A stretch of DNA of 64,000 nucleotides from Paraburkholderia largidicola (GCF_013426895.1 NZ_AP023174.1:1364001-1428000); one strand, 5' to 3'. Numbered from the stretch's first letter, positions 50,407-61,301 are shown. Translations and numbers: made by a program. The notes: generated by a model not told the origin, from the sequence alone.

Positions 50407-51816
50407 ATGACCACTCCCGTTCGCACCCGCTTCGCACCGAGCCCCACCGGCTTCATCCACCTCGGCAACATTCGCTCTGCGCTGTATCCGTGGGCGTTTG
50501 CGCGCAAAACGAAGGGTGTGTTCGTGCTGCGCATCGAGGACACCGACGTCGAGCGCTCAACCGAGCAATCCGTCGATGCGATTCTCGAAGGCATGCAATG
50601 GCTCGGCCTCGATTACGACGAAGGTCCGTTCTATCAGATGCAGCGCATGGACCGGTATCGCGAAGTGCTCAAGCAGATGCAGGAGCAGGGCCTCGTGTAT
50701 CCGTGCTACATGTCGACGGAAGAACTCGACGCGTTGCGCGAGCGTCAGCGCGCGGCCGGCGAAAAGCCGCGCTATGACGGCACGTGGCGCCCCGAGCCCG
50801 GCAAGGTACTGCCGACGCCGCCCGCGGGCGTGGAACCCGTGCTGCGTTTCCGTAATCCGCTGACGGGCGTGGTCGCGTGGGACGATGCCGTGAAGGGCCG
50901 CGTCGAAATCTCGAATGAAGAACTCGACGATCTCGTGATTGCGCGCCCGGACGGCACGCCGACCTATAACTTCTGCGTGGTCGTCGACGATCTCGACATG
51001 AAGATCACGCACGTGATTCGCGGCGACGACCACGTCAACAACACGCCGCGCCAGATCAACATCCTGCGCGCGCTCGGCGCCGAGCCGCCTGTCTACGCGC
51101 ACCTGCCCACCGTGCTGAACGAGCAGGGCGAGAAGATGAGCAAGCGGCATGGCGCGATGAGCGTGATGGGTTATCGCGATGCCGGCTATCTGCCGGAAGC
51201 CGTGCTGAATTATCTCGCGCGTCTGGGCTGGTCGCATGGCGACGCGGAAATCTTCTCGCGTGAGCAACTGATCGAATGGTTCGATCTCGAGCACCTCGGC
51301 AAGTCGCCGGCGCAGTACGACCACAACAAGCTGAGCTGGCTGAACAACCACTACATCAAGGAAGCGGACAACGCGCGCCTCGCCGATTTGAGCAAGCCGT
51401 TCTTTGCGGCGCTCGGCATCGACGAAGCGACGCTCGCGAAGGGCGCGGACTTGGTGGCGGTGATCGGGCTGATGAAAGATCGCGCGTCGACGGTGAAGGA
51501 GATCGTGGACAACGCTGCGATGTTCTATCGCGAACCGAATCCGGATGCCGACGCGCTCGCACAGCATGTAACGGATGTCGTGCGTCCCGCGCTCGCCGAT
51601 CTCGCTGCAGCATTGAAGAGCTGCGAGTGGACGAAGGAGGGCATCGCCGCTGCGTTGAAGGCGACGCTCGGCACACACAAGCTGAAGATGCCGCAGCTCG
51701 CGATGCCTGTGCGTTTGCTGGTGGCGGGCACGACGCATACGCCGTCCATCGATAGCGTGCTGATGCTGTTCGGGCGCGACGTGGCTGTGCGCCGTATCGA
51801 AAAGGCGCTTGCCTGA
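50407..51816 (+). CDS. gltX: Glutamyl-tRNA synthetase
   Basis: Class I synthetase charging tRNA-Glu, whose genes lie just downstream. The 469-residue product starts [20 protein letters not shown], where HLGN replaces HIGH, and has the KMSKR loop [11 protein letters not shown] (about residue 240). Length equals bacterial GluRS (about 470). The ATG at 50407 is preferred over the longer frame from 50293. Terminator not seen; the tRNA promoter follows. Confidence 0.97.
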   Translation: MTTPVRTRFAPSPTGFIHLGNIRSALYPWAFARKTKGVFVLRIEDTDVERSTEQSVDAILEGMQWLGLDYDEGPFYQMQRMDRYREVLKQMQEQGLVYPCYMSTEELDALRERQRAAGEKPRYDGTWRPEPGKVLPTPPAGVEPVLRFRNPLTGVVAWDDAVKGRVEISNEELDDLVIARPDGTPTYNFCVVVDDLDMKITHVIRGDDHVNNTPRQINILRALGAEPPVYAHLPTVLNEQGEKMSKRHGAMSVMGYRDAGYLPEAVLNYLARLGWSHGDAEIFSREQLIEWFDLEHLGKSPAQYDHNKLSWLNNHYIKEADNARLADLSKPFFAALGIDEATLAKGADLVAVIGLMKDRASTVKEIVDNAAMFYREPNPDADALAQHVTDVVRPALADLAAALKSCEWTKEGIAAALKATLGTHKLKMPQLAMPVRLLVAGTTHTPSIDSVLMLFGRDVAVRRIEKALA

Positions 51817-51889
51817 GCAGACGAAGCGAGGCCGCGGGGCATCGTCGTGCGGCTTCGCAAAAAAATTGTAGAAAGCGAGTTAAGAGGTA

Positions 51890-51918
51890 TTTACAAAGCG
51901 AAAATTGCTCACTACAAT
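51890..51918 (+). promoter_or_regulatory. Sigma-70 promoter of the tRNA cluster
   Basis: TTTACA (51890-51895), 17-base spacer, TACAAT (51913-51918), ending 18 bases before tRNA-Ala. Confidence 0.75.
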
Positions 51919-51936
51919 CTCGCTTCTGTTCTGCAA

Positions 51937-52012
<76 letters not shown>

Positions 52013-52156
52013 TCAGAGCAGAGTGAAGTTCTTCCGGTTAGCTGGAAGTTGTAGAAAAAAGAACTTCACAAGCGGTAGTAAAGCAGTTAGAATAGCGGTC
52101 TTCGCTGCTGATGAATGAAGTTAGCAGCAAGAACGAGACAGATCTGAAAAGATTAT

Positions 52157-52232
52157 GTCCCCTTCGTCTAGAGGCCTAGGACATCACCCTTTCACGGTGA
52201 GTACAGGGGTTCGAATCCCCTAGGGGACGCCA
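52157..52232 (+). tRNA. tRNA-Glu (anticodon TTC), copy 1
   Basis: 76 bases with CCA. Acceptor GTCCCCT pairs with AGGGGAC; anticodon TTC in CACCCTTTCACGGTG. Identical to the copy at 52452-52527. Confidence 0.97.
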
Positions 52233-52308
52233 AATACTGGCGTTGCTTGAGATTCAAGTAATGCGCTTGCGAGAAGTAACCGACGCTCGCAAGTCAGGTA
52301 GCAAGACT

Positions 52309-52385
52309 GGAGTGGTAGTTCAGTCGGTTAGAATACCGGCCTGTCACGCCGGGGGTCGCGGGTTCGAGTCCCGTCCACTCCGCCA
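52309..52385 (+). tRNA. tRNA-Asp (anticodon GTC), copy 1
   Basis: 77 bases with CCA. Acceptor GGAGTGG pairs with CCACTCC. Anticodon GTC in CCTGTCACG. Second copy at 52605-52681 differs by one compensated acceptor pair. Confidence 0.97.
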
Positions 52386-52390
52386 GATTA

Positions 52391-52415
52391 AGCCCGTTCG
52401 GTGAGCGGGCTTTTT
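52391..52415 (+). terminator. Hairpin terminator after tRNA-Asp copy 1
   Basis: AGCCCGTTC, GGT loop, GAGCGGGCT (one G-U), then TTTTT. It lies between the two duplicated tRNA units. Confidence 0.8.
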
Positions 52416-52451
52416 CATTAAAGGTGTAAGCAGTAGCATATGAAGTACGTT

Positions 52452-52527
52452 GTCCCCTTCGTCTAGAGGCCTAGGACATCACCCTTTCACGGTGAGTACA
52501 GGGGTTCGAATCCCCTAGGGGACGCCA
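52452..52527 (+). tRNA. tRNA-Glu (anticodon TTC), copy 2
   Basis: Identical in sequence to the tRNA at 52157-52232, with encoded CCA. Confidence 0.97.
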
Positions 52528-52604
52528 GAATACTGGCGTTACTTGAAGTTCAGGTAATGCGCTTGCGAGAAATAACCGACGCTCGCAAGTCAGGTAGCAA
52601 GACT

Positions 52605-52681
52605 GGAGCGGTAGTTCAGTCGGTTAGAATACCGGCCTGTCACGCCGGGGGTCGCGGGTTCGAGTCCCGTCCGCTCCGCCA
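52605..52681 (+). tRNA. tRNA-Asp (anticodon GTC), copy 2
   Basis: Same as copy 1 except the acceptor stem is GGAGCGG / CCGCTCC: the U-A pair of copy 1 is a C-G pair here, so both bases changed together. Confidence 0.97.
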
Positions 52682-52690
52682 GAAGTAAGA

Positions 52691-52719
52691 AGCCCGCTGA
52701 GTTGTCAGCGGGCTTTTTG
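52691..52719 (+). terminator. Rho-independent terminator of the tRNA cluster
   Basis: AGCCCGCTGA, loop GTTG, TCAGCGGGCT, then TTTTGTTTTT; 10-bp perfect stem. Confidence 0.9.
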
Positions 52720-52854
52720 TTTTTGCGCTTACCATTCGTCATAGCTTGCACTGACATCCGGGGCGCAGCATGCGTCACTGTGGGGCAAACAGCCATTGCC
52801 AGCGCGGTCCGCGTGTCTTAACGTTGAGCGGACCGACTCTTTCGTCCTTGCACG

Positions 52855-53319
52855 ATGCTCGACCCGACTGACGATCCATCTCCCTTCCATTTGCGCAAGG
52901 CCAGCATGGACGACTTCTCGTTCGCCGAGGCGCTGACGCGCAGCAACATGGGCGGGTATTACCGCCGGCATCATCTCGTGTGGCGCAGCGACCTGTTTCT
53001 CGCGAGCTGGCGCGAATCGGAAAATTTCATTCTCGAAGCGGACGGCGAACGGATCGGTGTGTTGCGCATCACGGAGGAAGGCGACTCCCTGCATATCCGC
53101 GACGTACAGATCGCCGAAGGCCACCGGCGGCGCGGCGCGGGCACGTATCTGTTGAACACGTCGCACCGTTGGGCGAGGGCGCGCGGTCTCTCCGAACTAC
53201 AGTTGCGCGTCTTCGTCGACAATCCCGCCGCACGTCTCTATCAACGGATGGGCTACCGGCTCGCCGGCCCGCGGCTCGCACAGCTCGGCTCGATCCGGCA
53301 TATGGCGCGGCGCGTCTGA
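52855..53319 (+). CDS. GNAT family N-acetyltransferase
   Basis: A 154-residue acetyltransferase; substrate unknown. Acetyl-CoA binding motif A is visible: IRDVQIAEGHRRRGAGTYLL (RRRGAG loop), followed by the RGLSELQLRVFVDNPAARLY motif B with the typical Asn and Tyr, and QRMGYRLAG. Starts at ATG 52855, shortly after the tRNA cluster. It converges with the AraC-type gene. Confidence 0.88.
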   Translation: MLDPTDDPSPFHLRKASMDDFSFAEALTRSNMGGYYRRHHLVWRSDLFLASWRESENFILEADGERIGVLRITEEGDSLHIRDVQIAEGHRRRGAGTYLLNTSHRWARARGLSELQLRVFVDNPAARLYQRMGYRLAGPRLAQLGSIRHMARRV

Positions 53320-53374
53320 GCAGGTTGCTGGCGCATCGACTGCGCCTTCCAGGTTGCGGCGACACGCCGTTGCA

Positions 53375-54274
53375 TCAACTCTGATCGTCCTGATCGTCTT
53401 CATCCCGTTCCCGTTCGTCGCGCCGATGCTCCGCACCGCGCACCATGAACGCCCGCGGACTTTCGCCGAACGCGCGACGGAACATCGCGGAAAACGCGCT
53501 CTGACTCTGGTAGCCCAGCTCTCGCGCGACATGCGACAACGGTCGCCCCTGACTGAGCAACGGGATTGCGCGGGCCAGCACGGCTTGCTGACGCCATTGC
53601 GAAAAGCTCACTCCCAGTTCCTGACGAAACAGCCGCGCGATCGTCCGCGTGCTCGCGCCAACCGTCGACGCCCATCGTTCCAGTGAATCCGTATTCGCGG
53701 GATCGGCGAGTACTGCTTCGCACAACGCACGCAGACGTTTTTCCGTCGGCATCGGCACGGACAGCGGCAAAGGCTGCGACCGCGTAATTTCGTCGAGCGC
53801 CAGCGAGCCGAGCAGGCGTTCGCGGTCGGGCGGCAAGCCGGGGGTGTCCAGCGAGGCAATGACTTCGCGCAACAGCCCGGAGACCTCGACGACCCGGCAG
53901 GCATCGAGTCCTGGCGGCACGACCGTCTCGTTGACGTAAAGCGTGCGCAGAAACGCCTCTTCGACGATGGTCACTTCGTGCAGCACATACGGGGGCACCC
54001 AGATTGCGCGCGACGGCGGCACCATCCACGTCGTGCCGAACGTACCCACCCGCAGCACGCCGCGCGACGCATACGCGACTTGCGCCCACGCGTGCGTGTG
54101 CCGCGCGATGCGCACGCCAGCGGGCATGGGCCGCGAGCGCACGCGGATGGGATGCGTCGGGGTGGGCGCGAACTCCGGCGGAATATCGGCGAAGTCGACG
54201 CGCGTCGACATTTCGGCAGCCGCCTTCGATGCAGGCGGCGTTGAACGGGCTGTTGAGCGGGCAGCGTCAGTCAT
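53375..54274 (-). CDS. AraC family transcriptional regulator
   Basis: A 299-residue regulator with an N-terminal cupin-like sensing domain (RHTHAWAQVAYASRGVLRVG, about 58-77) and a C-terminal AraC/XylS DNA-binding domain with two helix-turn-helix motifs (STRTIARLFRQELGVSFSQW, then LSHVARELGYQSQSAFSAMF). The tail is acidic (ERDEDDQDDQS). The ATG at 54274 is preferred to the longer frame from 54373. The gene is divergent from the RraA-like gene; ligand unknown. Confidence 0.9.
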   Translation of the reverse strand: MTDAARSTARSTPPASKAAAEMSTRVDFADIPPEFAPTPTHPIRVRSRPMPAGVRIARHTHAWAQVAYASRGVLRVGTFGTTWMVPPSRAIWVPPYVLHEVTIVEEAFLRTLYVNETVVPPGLDACRVVEVSGLLREVIASLDTPGLPPDRERLLGSLALDEITRSQPLPLSVPMPTEKRLRALCEAVLADPANTDSLERWASTVGASTRTIARLFRQELGVSFSQWRQQAVLARAIPLLSQGRPLSHVARELGYQSQSAFSAMFRRAFGESPRAFMVRGAEHRRDERERDEDDQDDQS

Positions 54275-54428
54275 GGCGTAACGGAGTGGGCGGCAGCGAA
54301 TCTGCCGTATGACGCTTGTCATTGTAGGGTCGTGCGCGCCGTCCGAACATTGGCCGAAAGGACGATGCGACATCGAAAAAATGGCGCGGCATAATGCACC
54401 GGATTCGTTTCACCGACGGGAGAAGCCC

Positions 54429-54923
54429 ATGAACTTTGCCACAGCCGACCTGTGCGACGCGCACGAAGATCAACTCGCCGCCGGTACGTTGCGCGTGCTC
54501 GATCCCGTATTCAGCCGTTTCGGCCGCGCGTCGTGTTTTGGGGGCGAGGTCGTCACGCTCAAAGTGTTCGAAGACAACACGTTGGTGCGTGCGACGCTCG
54601 AAGAGAAAGGCGCAGGCCGTGTGCTGGTGATCGACGGCGGCGGCAGCCTGCGGTGCGCGCTGATCGGCGGCAATCTGGGCAAGCTCGGTGAGAAGAATGG
54701 CTGGGCGGGCATCGTCGTGTACGGTTGCGTGCGAGACGTGCTGGAGCTGAACGAATGCAACATTGGTATCGTCGCGCTCGCGACCCATCCGCAGCGCAGC
54801 GAGAAGCGCGGTGGCGGCGAGCGCGATGTGCCCGTACGTTTGCCCGGCTCGGCCGTGCGGCCGGGCGAATGGGTGTATGCGGACAGCGACGGCGTGCTGG
54901 CGGCGAGCGCGCCGCTTCTGTAA
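54429..54923 (+). CDS. RraA family protein
   Basis: A 164-residue member of the RraA/HMG-aldolase family. The start [53 protein letters not shown] and [10 protein letters not shown] match RraA, which in E. coli binds and inhibits RNase E. Members of this fold can also be 4-hydroxy-4-methyl-2-oxoglutarate aldolases, so regulator versus enzyme is not settled; the closing [15 protein letters not shown] is shared by both. The ATG 54429 is chosen from homology. GGCT-like gene follows by 49 bases. Confidence 0.88.
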   Translation: MNFATADLCDAHEDQLAAGTLRVLDPVFSRFGRASCFGGEVVTLKVFEDNTLVRATLEEKGAGRVLVIDGGGSLRCALIGGNLGKLGEKNGWAGIVVYGCVRDVLELNECNIGIVALATHPQRSEKRGGGERDVPVRLPGSAVRPGEWVYADSDGVLAASAPLL

Positions 54924-54972
54924 AGCCTCAAATCATGAACGGATATGGTCTGGACGGGAGGGTAGGGAACTG

Positions 54973-55380
54973 ATGCAAAACGTCTTTGTGTATGGCACCT
55001 TGCGTGCCGGTGAAATCAATGACATTGGCGCTGCTGCGGCGCGCAACGATATCGCTTCGCCGACGCTGGTGGGTTCGGCCACCTTGCGCGGCCGTCTGTT
55101 CGATTTCGGCGCCTACCCGGGCCTGGTGCCCGACGACGCAGGCGTTCACGTGCGCGGCGACGTCTACGCGATCGACGACGAACTCGTCGCCGTGCTCGAT
55201 GAGATCGAGCAGGTCTATCCGGGCGTCGAAGGTCTGTTCATGCCGCGTGAAGTGACCGTCGATGTCGAAGGCACGCCCGTCACGTGCCGTTACTATCCGG
55301 TGCAGCGGGATGCCGTCAAAGGGCTGCCCGAGATACGCAGCGGCGATTGGGTCGAGCATCGGCGTTCGAACGGGCGCTGA
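54973..55380 (+). CDS. Gamma-glutamylcyclotransferase-like (AIG2 family) protein
   Basis: A 135-residue cyclotransferase fold protein. The substrate loop VFVYGTLRAG (YGTL in place of YGSL) is at the N-terminus, and the catalytic-type Glu lies in AVLDEIEQVYPG. C-terminal VTCRYYPVQRDAVKG fits the family. Substrate unknown: the family acts on gamma-glutamyl amines or related amides. The ATG is at 54973. The gene converges with aceB. Confidence 0.86.
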   Translation: MQNVFVYGTLRAGEINDIGAAAARNDIASPTLVGSATLRGRLFDFGAYPGLVPDDAGVHVRGDVYAIDDELVAVLDEIEQVYPGVEGLFMPREVTVDVEGTPVTCRYYPVQRDAVKGLPEIRSGDWVEHRRSNGR

Positions 55381-55480
55381 AGGCGTGTCGGGGCAGCGCA
55401 GTCGATAAAAAAGAATGGCCCAGCAGGCATGACGCCCGCCAGGCCATCCCGGTCGGTCAACCTTCGAGCAGACGCGTTGC

Positions 55481-57073
55481 TCAGAGTTCTTCGTAAAGCG
55501 GCAACGTCAGGAACTCGGTGAAATTCTCCGACGTCGACATGTCGCTGAAGATCTGCGCGGCGCGATCGTACGGTTTCGTATCGCTGGTGATCGCGGCCTT
55601 TACCTTGTCGAGTTCCTGCGCCGTCAAATCCCGCACGAGTCCGGCCGTCACCTTGCGGCCATCGTCCAGCTTGCCCTTCGGCGAGCGGATCCACTGCCAT
55701 ACCTGCGAGCGCGAGATTTCCGCCGTCGCCGCGTCTTCCATCAGGTTATGAATGGGGACGCAGCCATTGCCTGCGAGCCACGAGCCAAGGTAGTGAATGC
55801 CGACGTTGATGTTGTTGCGCAACCCGGCCTCGGTGATCGGTGCTTCCGGACGGAAGTCGAGCAGATCCTTGCCCGTCACCTGCACGTCGACGCGTTGCTT
55901 GCCGATCTGGTTCGGCTTGTCGCCGAGCACCTTCACGAACTCTTCCATCGCGATGGGCACGAGTCCCGGGTGCGCGACCCAGCCGCCGTCGTAGCCGTCC
56001 GTCGCGTCGCGTGCCTTGTCCGAGCGCACGCCGGCCATGGCCTTGTCGTTCGCGGCCGCGTCGCTCTTGATCGGAATCAGCGCGCTCATGCCGCCGATGG
56101 CAGGCGCATTGCGGCGGTGGCACGTCTTCAGAAGTTGCAGCGCGTACGCGCGCATGAACGGCACCGTCATCGTGATCTGCGAGCGGTCGGCCAGGCAGAA
56201 GTCCTTGTCGTTCTTAAACTTCTTGATCGCCGAGAAGATGTAGTCCCAACGTCCCGCGTTCAGGCCCGAGCTATGTTCGCGCAATTCATACAGGATCTCA
56301 TCCATTTCGAACGCAGCCAGGATCGTTTCGATCAGCACGGTCGCGCGAATCGTGCCGCGCGGCACGCCCACGGCTTCCTGCGCGGCGACGAAGATGTCGT
56401 TCCAAAGACGCGCTTCGAGATGGCTCTCCAGCTTCGGCAGATAGAAGTAGGGGCCCGTGCCGCGCGACAGTTGCTCCTTCGCGTTGTGATGCAGGAACAG
56501 CGCGAAGTCGAAGATGCCGCCCGACACGCGCTGGCCGTCGACGCTCACATGCTTCTCGTCGAGGTGCCAGCCGCGCGGACGCACGATCAGCGTCGCGATC
56601 TTCTCGTTCAGCTTGTACGACTTGCCGTTCTGCTCAAGCGAGATCGTGCGGCGCACCGCGTCCTTCAGGTTGATATGGCCGGTGATCTGGTTGTCCCAGC
56701 TCGGCGCATTCGAATCCTCGAAGTCGGTCATGTACGAATCCGCGCCCGAGTTCAGCGCATTGATGATCATCTTGCGCTCGACGGGACCCGTGATCTCGAC
56801 GCGGCGGCATTGCAGATCCTGCGGCAGCGGAGCGATCGTCCAGTCGGCTTCGCGGATGCTCTTTGTCCCGGCGAGGAAGTCAGGGCGTTCGCCCGCGTCC
56901 AGACGCTGCGCCCGTTCGGCGCGCGCCTTGAGCAATTGCTGGCGACGCGGCTCGAAGGTCCGGTGCAGGGCGGCGACGAGTTCGAGCGCTTGCGGCGTCA
57001 GAATCGCTTCGAAGCCGGGCTTGATCTCGCCGGTGATTTTCATGCCCTGCGGGAGCGACAACGTGTTCGCCAT
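55481..57073 (-). CDS. aceB: Malate synthase A
   Basis: Condenses glyoxylate with acetyl-CoA to malate, the second step of the glyoxylate bypass, in the cytoplasm. The 530-residue length is that of the A isoform (E. coli 533), not the 720-residue G form. Visible features: SYMTDFEDSNAPSWDN, RPRGWHLDEKHV, RDATDGYDGGWVAHPGLVP and GNGCVPIHNLMEDAATAEIS near the catalytic region. AAGGAGA precedes the ATG at 57073. It shares the locus with aceA; the HAD gene is upstream on the same strand. Confidence 0.96.
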   Translation of the reverse strand: MANTLSLPQGMKITGEIKPGFEAILTPQALELVAALHRTFEPRRQQLLKARAERAQRLDAGERPDFLAGTKSIREADWTIAPLPQDLQCRRVEITGPVERKMIINALNSGADSYMTDFEDSNAPSWDNQITGHINLKDAVRRTISLEQNGKSYKLNEKIATLIVRPRGWHLDEKHVSVDGQRVSGGIFDFALFLHHNAKEQLSRGTGPYFYLPKLESHLEARLWNDIFVAAQEAVGVPRGTIRATVLIETILAAFEMDEILYELREHSSGLNAGRWDYIFSAIKKFKNDKDFCLADRSQITMTVPFMRAYALQLLKTCHRRNAPAIGGMSALIPIKSDAAANDKAMAGVRSDKARDATDGYDGGWVAHPGLVPIAMEEFVKVLGDKPNQIGKQRVDVQVTGKDLLDFRPEAPITEAGLRNNINVGIHYLGSWLAGNGCVPIHNLMEDAATAEISRSQVWQWIRSPKGKLDDGRKVTAGLVRDLTAQELDKVKAAITSDTKPYDRAAQIFSDMSTSENFTEFLTLPLYEEL

Positions 57074-57151
57074 GATTTCTCCTTGGTCGGTCAGTTTCAA
57101 AAACGTGTGGTGATGCAATTGCAATGTGTCGCTTCAACCGGCTCTGTGTCG

Positions 57152-57940
57152 TCATGCGCCAGGGCTGTGGCGCGTGCGGCTACTTTTTTCCGGTTTCGCT
57201 GGTTTCCAGGACGACGCCTGGTGTTCGATAAAGCTCATCAAATCGCTCATGCTCCTGCCCGTGCCGTGCGGCGTGACGCCGAGTTCCTCGGCGGGCGCGC
57301 CCTGGCGGTTCAGCCAGAACACGGTGTAGCCGAACCAGTTGGCGCCGCTCGCGTCCCAGCCGTTCGACGACACGAACACGATTTCGCGTGCGGCCACGCC
57401 GAATGCCTGCGTGCCGAGCGCGTAGGTCGCGGGCGCCGGCTTGAACGCGCGCACGGCGTCCACCGACAGCACGTGATCGAACAGTCCGGACATGCCGGCG
57501 CTCTTCACCGCGATGTCGAGCATCTGCGGATTGCCGTTCGACAGGATCGCCAGACCGATCGGCTCAGCGCGCCCCGTCGCGCGCACGTCGCGCAGCTGGC
57601 GCAACGCGGGCAGCACGTCGGGAAACGCGGACAGGCACGCGTATTCATCCATCAGGCGTTTTTCGCCGGCTGCGTTCAACGCGAGGCCGAGCTTGCGCGC
57701 GGAGAAACGCAGCGCGTCGAGCGTGATGTTCCAGAACGGCTCGTAGCGCGCACCGGCGGGATCGGAGGCCGTGCGCAACTGCGTGTATTCGATCTGTTTT
57801 TGCCGCCACAACTGCGAAAGCGCATCGCCATGGCCCGGAAACATCTGCTCCGCAGCAGCGACGACGGAATGCACGTCGAATAGCGTGCCGTACGCGTCGA
57901 GTATCACTGCCTTGGGGAAGAGTGTCGTTGTGGCCGACAT
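57152..57940 (-). CDS. Haloacid dehalogenase, type II
   Basis: A 262-residue HAD superfamily hydrolase resembling L-2-haloacid dehalogenases. The nucleophile Asp is in VILDAYGTLFDVHSV, then AILSNGNPQML (motif II Ser/Asn), FKPAPATYAL (motif III Lys) and VFVSSNGWDASGA (motif IV). The DAYGT form with Tyr and Gly is typical of type II dehalogenases. Physiological substrate unknown. It lies 78 bases upstream of aceB on the same strand and is divergent from lysR. Confidence 0.9.
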   Translation of the reverse strand: MSATTTLFPKAVILDAYGTLFDVHSVVAAAEQMFPGHGDALSQLWRQKQIEYTQLRTASDPAGARYEPFWNITLDALRFSARKLGLALNAAGEKRLMDEYACLSAFPDVLPALRQLRDVRATGRAEPIGLAILSNGNPQMLDIAVKSAGMSGLFDHVLSVDAVRAFKPAPATYALGTQAFGVAAREIVFVSSNGWDASGANWFGYTVFWLNRQGAPAEELGVTPHGTGRSMSDLMSFIEHQASSWKPAKPEKSSRTRHSPGA

Positions 57941-58006
57941 TGCCTTGCGCTCCATCAGAGGTCAGGATCGATTCTATTCGTGACGGCTTGTGCTAAAAAA
58001 GACTCT

Positions 58007-58024
58007 AAAGATCACTTGATCTTT
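58007..58024. promoter_or_regulatory. Palindrome between HAD gene and lysR, candidate operator
   Basis: AAAGATCA, CT, TGATCTTT: an 8-bp perfect inverted repeat in the 152-base divergent gap. LysR-type regulators often bind such sites between themselves and a divergent target gene. Assignment is inference. Confidence 0.5.
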
Positions 58025-58092
58025 TACTTTCATCAACCTAATCTGACGCGACTTCTTATTCGTGCGCGATCGACGCGCGCAATCGACCGCCG

Positions 58093-58995
58093 ATGGACCG
58101 CTTCAAGCAGATCGAGACTTTCGTGACCGTCGCGGCGCGCGGCAGCCTGTCGGCGGCGGCGCAGGCCGAAGGCGTCGCGCCCGCGATCATCGGACGCCGC
58201 ATCGACGCGCTCGAGGAACGGCTCGGCGTCAAGCTGCTCGTGCGGACCACGCGCCGCATCACGCTGACTTACGAAGGCTCGGCGTTTCTCGAAGACTGTC
58301 AGCGCATCATTCACGACATGCAGAACGCCGAGGCGAGCGTGTCGGCGGGCGGCGTGAAGGCGAGCGGGCATCTGCGCGTGTCGGCGCCCGCCGGATTCGG
58401 GCGGCGGCATGTCGCGCCGCTCGTGCCCGCGTTCACCGTCGCGCATCCCGACGTATCGATCTCTCTCGATCTGTCCGATCGCATGGTCGATCTCGTCAAC
58501 GAAGGTTTCGACTGCGCGATACGGCTTGGTGAATTGCCTGATTCGTCGCTTGTCTCCCTGAGACTCGGTGAGAACAAGCGCGTATGCGTCGCATCGCCGA
58601 CCTACCTTGCACGTCGCGCGGCGCCGCAGACCCTGGCCGATCTCGCGCATCACAATTGCCTTGCGCTCGGCGCGAGCGCGAACCAGCAGCGCGGCTGGGT
58701 GTTCCAGCAGGGCGACAAGGTCGTCACGATCAAGGTGTCGGGCACGATGGAATGCTCGGACGGCGCGGTGCTTCACGAATGGTGCCTGGAAGGCTATGGG
58801 CTCGCGTGGCGCTCGTGGTGGGAAGTCGGCATGGACATCGCGGCGGGGCGCCTCGTCAGCGTGCTCGACGATTTCGCCGCGCCGCCCATTGGCATTCACG
58901 CGGTGTTTCCGCAGCGGCGGCATTTGCCGTTGCGCGTGCGTCTTTTTCTCGATTTCCTCAAGCATACGTACGGAAATCCCGCGTATTGGGGCTGA
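58093..58995 (+). CDS. LysR family transcriptional regulator
   Basis: A 300-residue regulator with the N-terminal winged helix (FKQIETFVTVAARGSLSAAA, then RRIDALEERLGVKLLVRTTR) and a C-terminal inducer-binding domain (RVSAPAGFGRRHVAPLV and following). It is divergent from the HAD gene and lies between aceB and aceA; regulation of the HAD gene is likely by arrangement, regulation of the glyoxylate genes is only possible. Inducer unknown. Confidence 0.93.
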   Translation: MDRFKQIETFVTVAARGSLSAAAQAEGVAPAIIGRRIDALEERLGVKLLVRTTRRITLTYEGSAFLEDCQRIIHDMQNAEASVSAGGVKASGHLRVSAPAGFGRRHVAPLVPAFTVAHPDVSISLDLSDRMVDLVNEGFDCAIRLGELPDSSLVSLRLGENKRVCVASPTYLARRAAPQTLADLAHHNCLALGASANQQRGWVFQQGDKVVTIKVSGTMECSDGAVLHEWCLEGYGLAWRSWWEVGMDIAAGRLVSVLDDFAAPPIGIHAVFPQRRHLPLRVRLFLDFLKHTYGNPAYWG

Positions 58996-59247
58996 GCGCG
59001 GCGCGCACCGTGTTGCGAGGCCCGCATCGCGCGCGGGTTTCCGATATGCGGACATGCCCGCACGCACCGCTTGCGCGACTTTTCGGCGCACTACAATCGT
59101 TCTGACAGCCCGCCGCGCGGCATCACGACCGCTGCGGCGCAGGCGGTTGCACGCGCATGCCGGGACTCGCGATCCTGCTCGCCAGTTGCGAGGCCGCGAA
59201 CGGCATGTGCGCGCATTCCACACCTGCAGTCGACGACGGAGGGCACC

Positions 59248-59682
59248 ATGTTCAAGCACATCCTCGTTCCGACAGATGGTTCGGACCTGTCGAAGAAGGC
59301 GATCGACGGCGCAATCGATCTCGCCCAGGCCGTCGGCGCGCGCGTGACGGCGTACGCGTGCCTGCCGCAATATCCGTACTCTCCGTTTTCCGAAGTCGTG
59401 ATCGAGCCGCCCGTGGACTTTCAGGACCGCAGCGAGCGCGAGGCGCGCCAGCATCTGCAGGAAGTGGAGGAGGCGGCGCGCGGCGCGGGTGTCGAGTGCA
59501 CGAGCCAGACGAGCGTCCATCCGTCGCCTTATCTGGGCATCATCGAAGCGGCCGAGTCGGGCGGTTGTGACGTGATCTTCATGGCCTCGCATGGGCGGCG
59601 CGGACTCGGCAGTCTACTGATCGGCAGCGAGACGCAGCGCGTGCTCACGCATACGAAAATTCCGGTGATCGTCTATCGGTGA
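59248..59682 (+). CDS. Universal stress protein, UspA family
   Basis: A 144-residue UspA-fold protein. It starts MFKHILVPTDGSDLSKKAID (the ILVPTDGS signature) and has an ATP-binding type loop near the end, SHGRRGLGSLLIGSETQRV (SHG, nine residues, GS). The family is induced by stress and growth arrest. The ATG is at 59248 after ACGGAGGGC; the upstream extension in frame is not conserved. Confidence 0.93.
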   Translation: MFKHILVPTDGSDLSKKAIDGAIDLAQAVGARVTAYACLPQYPYSPFSEVVIEPPVDFQDRSEREARQHLQEVEEAARGAGVECTSQTSVHPSPYLGIIEAAESGGCDVIFMASHGRRGLGSLLIGSETQRVLTHTKIPVIVYR

Positions 59683-59993
59683 TGGGCGTGTTCGGCCGCG
59701 TTCTTTGAGGATTCCGGGTTCTGGCCCGGGCATCCGAAAAACGCGCGCCAGCGGATAGCCGGCGCGCGATTCATGACAGCGGCAGCCTGGTGCGGCTTGC
59801 CGTCGAATGTGTCGTGTTGATTTCTCTCAGGTTCGTCTCATTCATATCGGGCGTCATAGACAGACCGCCCGACCTTCCTCCCTGGAAGTGCTGGAAACCG
59901 GCCCTCTGCGGGGCCGTTCTTCACGTTGCTGCGAGTGAGAGGCGCGTATCTTCCGGCCGTTGAATCCGCCGACGTCAGAGGACGTCAGACGCT
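59683..59993. other. Convergent intergenic region uspA / aceA
   Basis: 311 bases with no gene. It holds the aceA terminator (59736-59768) and a short GGCCC...GGGCC hairpin near 59900 with no clear T-run. Confidence 0.5.
59736..59768 (-). terminator. Rho-independent terminator of aceA
   Basis: CGCGCGCC (59742-59749) pairs with GGCGCGCG (59761-59768) across an 11-base loop; on the minus strand it is followed by TTTTT. It is about 225 bases past the aceA stop. Confidence 0.8.

Positions 59994-61301
<1,308 letters not shown>

Noticed and set aside
53690..53840. Frameshift in the AraC regulator
   Set aside because: Alternative frames overlap the gene, but the main frame is intact through both helix-turn-helix motifs.
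57966..58092. Plus-strand promoter for lysR
   Set aside because: No TTGACA/TATAAT-like pair at proper spacing could be defined; only the palindrome is reported.
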